Assembly: GCA_030144725.1 (NCBI GenBank)
Contig: JASKMD010000030.1
Span: 6,504,155 to 6,568,154, forward strand
DNA length: 64,000 nucleotides
Reading direction: 5' to 3'
DNA from: Haematococcus lacustris
Taxonomy: Eukaryota > Chlorophyta > Chlorophyceae > Chlamydomonadales > Haematococcaceae
In this document: in pieces, positions 44,544-54,215 of the stretch
How positions within the stretch are numbered: position 1 is the first letter of the stretch
Layout: every line of letters starts with the position of its first letter
Position numbers and translations under genes: made by a program
The notes under the pieces: generated by a model
Databases searched by the model: none
What the model saw: only the letters and a program-made list of their open reading frames with translations
What the model was told of the DNA's origin: nothing

Positions 44544-47500
44544 ATGTCGGCAGCTGTCTTGGGACTTGCTGACCGCTTACAAGACGTCCTCGATGCCGCG
44601 GTACACGCGCTTGAAGCTGAGCAGGATAACAATACGGACACGGCGCTACGCAGTTACGCCCAGGTGGGCGCTGGTTAGCCTGGCGCGCGGTGCCGCACTT
44701 GCGCTCCTCTAGCAACCGCTTCAGGGGCGGATGCGCGCGTACTTGAACAGCATCCGCGGATCTCCGTGCAGGTGAAGGCTCGTCTCTGCTGGGTGAAGGA
44801 CGAGGTGGCACTTCTGGACCCTGTGGAGCTGTTCTTGCTTGCCTCACAACAGAGCCCATGCGAGAGCCTTGCGGCTCCATTGCATTTTGGGATGCCTCAC
44901 CTGCTAATGTCTCCACCGTCTCGAACATCAGAGCTGCTCGAAACACTGCAGCAGTCTGAGGTCATGGCATTGCTCATGGAGGTGTGCAGTAGCTTGCAGG
45001 CGACGTGCGATGCTCGCATCCAGGCAAGTGGCATGCCTACAAAGCAAATGCAGCCATCTCTTGTTGTCTGGGTGTACGAGTGTGTGCTCTGCCACTGCAC
45101 TGTGCACAGGACCTCCAGCAAACCGACCCCCCAGCCTCACCACCCGCCAGTCACAGAGCCAGAGTTAAGGAAGAGCAGGCAGCTGTGAAGCAGCACCAGC
45201 TGCAGCTGCCACCTTGCCCCCATCCCCTTGCTCGGCCACCCACAGGCTCATACCCCTTGAGAGAACCCCTTGTCATCAATGACACACCCAACAGCACAGC
45301 CACCCTGCTCAACGTTTTTCAAAGCACTGGCGTCACAACTTCTGCTGGGCATCCTTCTCCAGCATGGGCTACCCCTCACATGGCTGCTCTCCACTGCCCC
45401 AGCCCCCATCCGGAAGCTAGCACAGCGCAGGAGCATCACTTTGATGTGCAAGCCATGCAGTGCAGCCCTGCTTATGCAGCACAGCCCGCAGGCCATCCTG
45501 AGCACTTGAGGTGTAGCCGAGAAGGCAGCCTCGACCCTGACGCCGCCCTGCTGCAACCTCATCAGCAAGGGCAGCAGGGGCATCCCCAGCAGGAGCATAG
45601 CTGCCTGCTTGTAGCTGGTGCCAAGGCAGCAGGCATGTGTGAGCAGGAGCTGTCATCAGCAGACCCCGTGTTGAAGGAGCTCATACAGCAATGCCGGCGA
45701 GATGTCTGGGGTAGCCTAGATGACTTGGCAGGTTTAAGGTGAGGTAGGCTGTGTGCACCACTGCTGCTTCTTCATGTAAGGAAGACCAAGCAAGGGTGTG
45801 TTATGTGCTGAGCTCATGTCTGTGTGCACCTCTACAGTGAAGTCAAGAAGGAGCTGAAGCAGGCAGTATTCTTGCCCCTACGCTACCCTCACTTGTAAGT
45901 TGTAATCGCCAATGGTCTACCTTCTTCTGATGCTCATGCTCATGCCAATACTGTCAATGCACTCATTGCTGCTGATGGTGGTATTAATGATGGTGGTGGT
46001 GATGGTTTGTGTCATGCACACTTGCTGCTGGAGTTGCTGAGCCTGCTTCACTGTCAGCCATTGGGCCGTTGAGCGTGTGGCACATGGTAAAGGAAGATTA
46101 TTCTTCCCTGTTGCAGGTTCCAGGGGCTCAGAGCTCCTCCTAGCAACTTCTTGTTCTATGGACCCCCTGGTACGGGCAAGACCATGCTCGTTGAGAAGGT
46201 GCGACCTCAGTGGGCATGAGGCGGATAAAAGCAGATCCATGTCCAGCCCAGCCCCTGCATAGAGCAGTCATAGAGCAGTGTTGCCAGCGTAGAGCTGCGT
46301 AGAGTGCGTAGAGCTGTCATAGAGCAGTGTTGCCAGCAGCAGCAGCACTGATAAACACACAGCCAGCAAGCATCGAGCGTTAACATTGCTACAGCAATTG
46401 ACTAGTAGGATAGCTGGATGATGTTTTGACATTGCGACGATGAGAAACAGCATCTGTTTCACAATTCTTTTGAGCCTCACAATCTCCCTCGTCAGCCCAG
46501 CGGGCAACAAGCACCAACGCAATTGGTAGAATTAGGTCTCCTTGTTAGGGGTGGTGTTATGTCTGTGTGGAGTTATGTCCCCACACGCATGGCATGGGCG
46601 CCTTTCACCTACACTATTGCCTGACCCCTGTGGCAGGGCTGTAGCCTAGGATTGGCATGACTGACATGCCTGATGGTAGCTGATGACAGCTCAGAGGGGT
46701 ACACACTACTGTGACACAGGCAGCTGCTGCTGGGCCCTGGGTGGGCTTGGTAGCCTTGGCCTTACCCTTGCCTGTGCCCCTTTGCGTCAGGTCAAGTAGT
46801 TCGGGCAGTTATAGCTTTGGCAGTGCCACACCATGCCTGGATGAGTGTCAGCCCCTTGGTCATGTGAGGCATGGAGGCTGGTGGTTTGCTGCATGTTAAT
46901 CGATAAGTGTGTGGGCAACCCTCTGCTGCTGGCTTTGCATCCAGGTGGCCGCCCAAGCTGGGCTTACACTGCTATGTCTGCCACCAAGCGTGCTGCTCAG
47001 CAAGTGGAGTGGGGAGAGTGAGAAGACCTTGCGTGCTGCTTTCAAGGCAGCCAAGCTGCTGCAGCCTTGCGCCATCTTCCTTGTAAGAGTACTTGCAGCT
47101 TTAGCTGCCTTGCTAAGTGATATGACGCCCCCTGACGTGCCTGCCATGTCTGATGCTTGCCTCATGCCAGTTCACTCGACCTACGCACGGGTTTTTGCTC
47201 TTGGCAGGCCTTGCTGCGGTGCTGTATCGAGCTGTATGCCCACTCCACATTCCGCACAGGATGAAGTAGATAGCTTGGCGCCGCAGCGTGGAGCCTCTGG
47301 TTCGTCCGGCGAAGACGCAGCCAGTCGACGTCTCTTGACCGAGCTGCTAATCCAAATGAGCGCCCTGGCAAGCAGCGCGCAGCGGCGCACTGCCACGGGC
47401 GCCTCTCCTCGACAGAGCCCCGCCACAAGCGACGCGACGAAGCGTACCAGCCAGAGCGCACGCGAGGGGCATGGAGGGTGCAGCGTCCCGGCTAGCCGCA

Positions 47501-49068
47501 GTGCCGGGTCGGCGAGATCTCTGCCTGCGCGCCGAACAGGCGCAATGCTGCCGTTGGATGCGGCAACCCTCACCCGGCCGAGCGTGTACATATTCGCAGC
47601 TACCAACCGGCTGCAGGTGACTGGGCCTGTGACTCATGTGACTGGGCCTGTGGCTCGAAAGATGGACTGGGTCACTGATGGTCGAGAGCCCTGGGAATCA
47701 GGCCCGTGGGTGATTCTCCCTGCACTGAGCCGAGAGGCTTGCACAGCTGCATGTGGGGTCCCACCGGACTGACTGCCTGGCCCCGCCTGCACGCGAACCC
47801 ACGCTATGCATTGCACGGCACTGTGCTGCACCGAACAGCTTAGACTCTGCTGAGACGTGCTGCGCATACTCAGGATTGTGACACCGCCCTGCTGCGTCGC
47901 TTCGAGCGCCGAGTGCATGTACCTCTGCCTGACATCCCTGCTCGCGAAGCTTATTTCCAGGTGAGCTGCAACTGCATAAGCACTGCTGGACTTGAGGTGT
48001 ATGAAGGCATGTCGAGTTTGATATATTTCCTGAGAGGCCACACTGCACATTTATTCCACACTGTATCTACTGGCATACAGTCCGCTTTTGTTATTGCTAC
48101 AGTATTACTAACATTCTTGAGAAGTAAACTCTGCTGCAGCTGCATGCCACAGCGTGCATGACCCTAGGGTCATGCATTTGCCCAGCTGCAGCATAGCTCC
48201 CACCCGTTCTTTGGAGCCCTGATCTTCTTCCTCGCTTTACCTTTTTGCTGGTGGTCCTAAACACTACCTGAATCCATACTCATACGATTGAAAAGATGGA
48301 ATAACGAAACACAGAGGCACTGGCATCTGTTATGCACAAGTTATGTCAAGCCCTTGTCTATACAATGGTAGAAGGACAATGATTGATAGCAATGATGCCT
48401 CTGCTTCCAGGTTACATACAGTCACAGCCCAGCCTTGCGGCACACATGAAAGTGAGGCCTTGCTCAGGCGTTGTAAGTCGCTATCAGTCACGTGCTGCCT
48501 GGCTGGTGCTGCCATGGCCTGTGCAGAAGGTGTTGAGCAAGCCTGAGCTGGCCCATGACATAGACCTGGCGAGCTCTGGGCCAGGGTCCAGCATGGCCCA
48601 GCTGCTGGCGGCCTCACAGGGTGAGTTCTTCAGAGCGCGATGTCTCTGTGCCTGCTATTATGAACGCCATGTGTCATGATGATGTAGCACTAGACTTCCT
48701 CAGCCCCAGCCCTTGCTGCCCAGGTCTGATGGGGCTGTGCTTGGGTCAGGGCCAGGGCTTGCTGCTCTATCTGTACAGGCTACAGCTGCAGCGACCTGGA
48801 TGTCATTGCCCGTGAAGCTGCCATGGCTCCGGTGCGGGAGGCCATAGATGGCATGGAGGAGGGAGATGACCAGCACGGCGCCTTGCAACCAGCAACATCG
48901 CAAGCAGCAGGTGCAGCCGTGGCGGCAGCCTTAGGAGAGGGATTGCCTGCCAACTCAAGCGAGGCGATGCACTCGTGCTTGAGGCTGCTATGCCTCCAAG
49001 ACTTTCTCGATGCATTCGCGAAGATCAAGCCAGCCGCACTGGACCAGGCCTTGGCTGGGCAACCTTAG
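44544..49068 (+). CDS. MIT-like/AAA ATPase (katanin/spastin/VPS4-like clade)
   Basis: Exons 44544-44663, 44772-45023, 45110-45738, 45838-45894, 46117-46198, 46945-47082, 47260-47616, 47874-47960, 48527-48620 and 48779-49068 close to 701 residues. The N-terminus (MSAAVLGLADRLQDVLDAAV… ALRSYAQ) is MIT-like helical, which in this clade recruits ESCRT-III or microtubules. The AAA core has GLSEVKKELKQAVFLPLRYP, Walker A GPPGTGKT (exon 5), LLSKWSGESEKTLRAAF, Walker B AIFL|DEVDSL, sensor 1 YIFAATNR, arginine-finger region ALLRRFERR and GYSCSDLDVIAREAAMAPVR. Oddities: intron 2 has a GC donor (CAG|GCAAGT), and about 75 low-complexity residues are inserted between Walker B and sensor 1. A 30-nt microexon at 48422-48451 would also keep frame but is not needed. 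Exact subfamily is unclear. Confidence 0.88.
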
Positions 49069-49163
49069 TAAGGTGTCAAATGGGAAGTGAATTTTGTGGA
49101 TCGGCCAGCTTCTGCTTGAAGCTTGATGGGTAGCACAATTGGCATGGTCAGCATCAGTAAGTT

Positions 49164-49168
49164 TGTAA
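49164..49168 (+). promoter_or_regulatory. Poly(A) signal TGTAA of the AAA ATPase gene
   Basis: TGTAA 96 bp after the stop codon, in the sense direction. Confidence 0.5.
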
Positions 49169-49439
49169 TCAGAGCTCAGTGGTGGGTTAGCGCAGTGGGG
49201 GGTTTAGTGGGGGTCAGCAGTTTCCGCAGTTGCATGTGTTTGCATGGGGCATGGCTTCTTTGCATGTATGAGCGTGTTCCTTAGCGTAGTTTTGATTGTT
49301 GTAGAACAATAACTGCCATATCTTGGTTCCGTCACGCAAGCTAGCTAATGATTTTATGCTGCTTGTGGAGACTTTTCAGTATAATTCTTGTATTGAGCGT
49401 TTATAGTGTCCGCTGTCACACCAACCCCGTCAACAGCCG

Positions 49440-50890
49440 TTGCTTTTTATCACACGCCCTTAGCTGCTGGCTAGGTCCCGGCCTGGCTGACGAGCGGGCG
49501 TTCCTGTTTGACCCAGCCACTCAGATGGGCATGGGACTGGACCCTGGTGCCATCCAGGCAGTCAGCGCAGCTTCCGGGGTGTGGCGTGCGGATGGCTCTT
49601 GCAAGGCTTCTACAGGAGCAAGCTGACCAGGAGCCATGTGCAGCATGACAGCGGCCTAATCCAGGCTCGACACAACACTCAGCGGTGGAATGACAACATC
49701 AAGCTCGAGGTGCAGCACCTGGCAGCAGCCACCCCAGCAGGCACCTCCATGGTGGCCATCCAGCGGCATGTGGCCGTCACCCTGGCCACTTGGGATGCAG
49801 TGTGGGGGGAGTACCTGCATCCCAAGTGGGCTGAGCAGAAGATAAGGCTGTATGGCGCGCAGGCAAAGGTCCTGGAGCGCTACTTCAAGAAGGTGGGAGT
49901 GCCAAGGGTAGGGGGGGGAGGGGCAGGACCAGAGGCTGATGGCTGCCCCACATGTGACCTGCTAGGTGCCATGTCCCCAGTTCTGCCAAGGATGTCATGC
50001 GCGATGTGTGCCTTGTGTGCCATGCAGTTGGAGGAGGAGGCAGCCAGCGTTTCCCAGCAGCAGTGGGGGGCCCGCAAGCAGCTGGTGGTGTTCTTCGGCA
50101 ACGCAGGCACCTAGTGGTCCCCGAGCTCGGTGGGGGGCCAAGGCTGTGCTTCAGGCCTGCCGCAAGGTGGTGGAGAGGGCCAACAGCGGCAAGCCAACCG
50201 ACAGGGTGCCAGGCAAGTTGGTGACAGTGGATGAGTTCTGCACCAGCAGGGTCAGCTCAATCATGAACAGCCCCCAGCCCTGTGAGGAGGAGCTGAACCG
50301 CAGCAAGCCCAGCAGGTGTGAGGCGGAGGTGGACTGCAGCAAGCCCACCAGGCCTGAGGACTGGAAGCCCCAGCCAGGTCAGGTGCAGCACCGCTTGTTG
50401 CGGTCAGCCTGGAGCAAGCGGTTTGAGGCGCAAGTGCGGGGGCTCATGTGGTGCCCTTGGCTGGCCCAGGCCACCCCTGGGGACCTTGGCAAATGAGTGG
50501 ACAGGGACTGCAACGCAGCCCTCAACCTCCAGCGGGCAGGGGGAGGCCAAGTGGCGCCCACTGGAGCTGTGCAGGTGGCCACACCGAGCAAGGCTTCCAG
50601 CCAAGGGCAAGGAGTACCCAGCATTGGGCTTCAAGAAGCTGCGAGATCGAGCTCCCAAGGCCCTAGCCCAGCAGCCTGTAGCACAGTAGCATGTGTGCAC
50701 CACGCAATGCTGAAGCTGTTGCTTACATCACAACATGTGTTTCATGCCAACATCGATCGCCTGACTCTCGCAAGGGGGGAGGGGTAGGAAATTAGGTATT
50801 GGTATCGGATGCTTGTTGCATACAATCAGCTCGGATCACAGATGACACAGCCCCTACCCGTTGCCCGTTAGTAAGGGAATAATGTGCTGA
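49440..50890 (+). mobile_element. TnpB/Fanzor-like element, family 1, copy B (RuvC-I present, several lesions)
   Basis: Closely similar to copy A but begins further upstream, with DERAFLFDPATQMGMGLDPG and AIQAVSAASGVWRADG. D of GLDPG (codon 49540-49542) is in the position of the RuvC-I catalytic Asp. The rest follows as in copy A: KLTRSHVQHDSGLIQARHNT, KWAEQKIRLYGAQ, the same intron (about 49892-50027), KQLVVFFGNAG, VTVDEFCTSRVSS, GLMWCPW, VDRDCNAALNLQRAG. Lesions: a one-base loss near 49594, replaced sequence with a stop near 50110, Trp to TGA at 50494-50496, and an extra G near 50540. Relative to copy A it has an internal duplication (CEEELNRSKPSR / CEAEVDCSKPTR). It is not functional. The N-terminal part before DERAF is missing or too decayed to see. 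Confidence 0.78.
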
Positions 50891-51036
50891 GCCCAACAAG
50901 CATAATGAAACAAGAATAATGTGCGGAACCCACCCACCGGGGTCACCCCTGACTGGTCACATGATTCAGCCTTTGCGTCAGCACTAGCTGACCGCCCGTC
51001 ATACAGCCAGTTGCTTGGCCCACATAATGCATGTGA

Positions 51037-51249
51037 ATGGGGCTTTGCCTGCCCGTGGCTGCCAGCAGCTCTTCGACCGACTCGACGCACCTGACACACG
51101 CACCACAGCCCGGCAGGTGGCTGGACAGGGACTGCAATGCAGCGCTGAACATGCAGCGCATTGGTGAGAGGTGGCGCTCGCTGGAGCTGTGCTGGTGGCC
51201 GGACCTGCCAGCTCTGCCAGCCAAGGGCAAGCGTCAGGCAATGGTCTAG
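51037..51249 (+). mobile_element. TnpB/Fanzor-like element, family 1, C-terminal fragment D
   Basis: Open frame ending PQPGRWLDRDCNAALNMQRI, GERWRSLELCWWPDLPALPA and KGKRQAMV. It keeps the RuvC-III DRDCNAALN signature and the LPAKGK tail seen in copies A and B, but nothing upstream. Lies about 150 bp after copy B and 380 bp before PETC, in the same orientation. Confidence 0.75.
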
Positions 51250-51628
51250 GTGGTAGGCGCCCTCGCCATGTGCATGTACCATGTGCATGGGGACATAACT
51301 CGACATCCTGAGTGGTCTCTAGTGGCACCTAGTGGTCCCTAGAGGTCCGACTCACATGGCGAGGGACGCGAGAGGCTGCCAGCAGAATGGTAATACAATG
51401 ATTGTGGCGCTCGAAGGCAAATCAATGGCTGACTAAGTTAAGGCTCTTTCGAGCTTTTATGGCTGTCGACGGGTTGCCACGGCAGTTCAGGTAGTGAACT
51501 CTGCATTTCCTATTCGGCAGTAACAAAACCTCATGTTCACCACACAAACACACTTTAAAATCAAAGTGGGAGCCGTGCACCTGCCTACACCGACGTAGCA
51601 GCGTTTCATTACCTCAAACTCTGACCAA

Positions 51629-52827
51629 ATGGCTGTTTCCGTGTCATCTCGCACCGCTGCTGTCCGCCCAGCTGTGAGCGCTCCTCGCCGAGTGCGCAGC
51701 ACCGTGGTGCGCGCAGCCACTGTCGCTGGCGATGTGCCTGACATGGAGAAGCGCAATGTTATGAACCTGATTCTGGCAAGCGGCGTGGGCTTGCCCGTTG
51801 CTGGCATGGCAGTGCCCTTCCTGTCGTTCTTTGTGCCCGTGAGGTAACCCAGCAGCATCCTCGTGGCCAGCCACGCGTCGTGGGACCTCTGGCTCAGCCT
51901 GGCCCGTTAGAAAGTATAGCAAAGGTAGTAAAGGAACGCACCTCTCCTACGTGCAGCGCTGGAGGTGGTGCTGGTGGCCAGGCAGCTAAGGACGCACTGG
52001 GCAACGACGTCAAAGCCGCTGAATGGTTGAAGACGCACCCAGTTGGCGACCACAGCCTCGCCCAGGGTCTGAAGGTGCTGCAATCTTATCCTGTTCGTTG
52101 ATGCCTTTCTATAGCTGGCTTACGATCGGCCTCGCGCGTTGTTTACAGGGCGACCCCACCTACCTCATCGTCAACAACGACGGCAAGATTGAGAACTTCG
52201 GCGTGAACGCAGTGTGCACCCACTTGGGCTGCGTGGTGCCCTGGAACGCGGTGGGTGATGTACACTGGTACTCTGGCCCTTGCATGTGCCATCATCACCA
52301 TTTACCCTGTGCACTGCACCTCATGGGTGTCACTCCGGTGTACACTGCAACATTGCAGGCTGAGAAGAAGTTCAAGTGCCCCTGCCACGGCTCCCAGTAC
52401 AACGGGGAGGGCAAGGTTGTGCGTGGCCCTGCACCCCTGGTGGGTTACACAGCCCAGAGTCTTGCCTGCCTGCTCCCTGGCAGTTGCTTGTGGGACACCA
52501 AGTATGGCTCATACTGTTCATGTGCCTGCAGTCTCTGGCGCTGGCGCATGCTGACATCAACGACGCCGATGTTGTCATCTTCTCCACCTGGTGAGCTGCA
52601 ATCATTTGTTTACATGGGGTGCTGGTCGATGCTACCGTAACTTCGGCCACAGTAGACCTAGCACAGCTGCTTGACACACGTCTGCACAGCTGTGCTGGGT
52701 TCATTTTTGCTTGGCCATCAATGTGATGTGCAGTGTGTTTTTGCTGTGTGCGACATCACTGCGTGGGGCCTAATTTTGCAGGAAGGAGACTGACTTCCGC
52801 ACTGGCGAGGCTCCCTGGTGGAAGTAG
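51629..52827 (+). CDS. PETC: Cytochrome b6f complex Rieske iron-sulfur protein, plastid precursor
   Basis: Carries electrons from plastoquinol to cytochrome f in thylakoids. Six exons close in phase to 206 residues, as in Chlamydomonas: 51629-51843, 51957-52074, 52149-52250, 52359-52439, 52532-52590 and 52782-52827. The transit peptide ([20 protein letters not shown]) is followed by the membrane anchor ([20 protein letters not shown]), a glycine-rich hinge (SAGGGAGG), [17 protein letters not shown] and [11 protein letters not shown]. The two 2Fe-2S motifs are CTHLGC (exon 3) and CPCHGS (exon 4), with the disulphide cysteines included. The end, [13 protein letters not shown], is the family C-terminus. 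A partial copy of its last exon and 3' UTR lies at about 55250-55345. Confidence 0.98.
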
Positions 52828-52889
52828 GCGCCAGTGGCATGCACAGCCAGCATTGGTAGCATGGGCAGCCTAGCACCCAGCATGGTGGC

Positions 52890-54080
52890 AAGTGCCGCTC
52901 TGTGGACAGCTCAGGCTTTAGGCATCCTCCTGCCAATGGGCCAGGACGCCTACACCAGCTATGAGCAACAGGTTTAATGACAGCAGTGGTCTGCAGGAGC
53001 CTTAGCTGCCCCCTGCAGCTCGAGGGGCGGTTAATGTGCATGGGCAGCGCGACAAGCAGCAAGGGCAGTCCAGGGCATGTACTGCTCCGTGGCCATATTG
53101 AATGCATAAGTCGCAAGAGGGTAAGTAACTGGGTGTCGTTTTTCTCAGTATGAGATGATGTGTATGCCCTGTATGGCACGCAAGGGAGGAGCAACTGGAT
53201 GACTGCAGTGTGCAGCCCTGTATGCCACCATAACATGACATGACATGCCATGACCATCCTTGCACGTGTTGCCTGTCCAGCACAGCAGTGATTGTTGCGT
53301 CAGCGATATTTTGATGGCACCCAGTTCCTTGAGTTCTTTTTCATGGGCCACCACTTGTCGGTGTCGTTGGTTGCGTTAAGCGGCAAGGTCTGTCTACGTC
53401 CGGTCCGCAGGAAACGTGCATCACAGCATTACGCGTTAGCTGCTTGGCTGTACTGCGTCCGCTTCCTGTCACGATGCTGACCTACATGCAGCAGACCATA
53501 TCAAATCTCATGAATGTTTTATGAGGCTCCAGTCCTCAGTCCCATTCTAGCCCAGCCCCGTACTTGCCCATCGTAATGACATGTTATACTCTGCTACGTG
53601 ATGATATATTGTAAAACCATCATATTGCAAGCTCTTACTCCAGCGACACGCTACCTATCAGGACCCCTAAGCTCTACATTGAAAATCAACAGTCTGATGG
53701 TTTATAAGCTCGTTGTACGGCCATGAATGCACTCTGAAGGTGACTGAGAATATGCAACATATGTAGTGGTGTGCTGTCGTCTTTTTGCGTCACATCGCTG
53801 CGATTCATGTGTGCTGCACCGGTAAGCTAATCGCCAGCAATCCCATACCTTGCTCGGCTCCTGCGCCTGCTACGTTGGCAAGCCGCAACCGGCCATCGCG
53901 TCACACGTCCCGCGGCCCCCGATTTTGGGGCAGCTAGCCTCCACATCTTGGTCTTCCCAATGACGCTCTACTGAATGAGCCAGTGACGTTGCGCGACGTG
54001 CTTCGAAGTACGCGCGCATAACATCGACTTGTGATTCAAATCTGGGCGACGACCCTAGGTCTCATAGTCGCATTGCACGG
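52890..54080. other. PETC 3' flank and intergenic sequence
   Basis: No supported gene. Composition becomes more AT-rich at 53480-53800. A TGTAA occurs near 53609, too far from PETC to assign with confidence. Confidence 0.5.
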
Positions 54081-54215
54081 TGCAGTGTGCACGACGCCGA
54101 TGTCGTCGCTGGCGATGAGCTCAGTTCCAGTGTCGCCGCGGAGAATAGCCTTGGCTCCTGTCCGGGTTGTCAGCACAGCCTTGGCAGAGGCCGAGACAAG
54201 CTGGCCGCCATCAGC

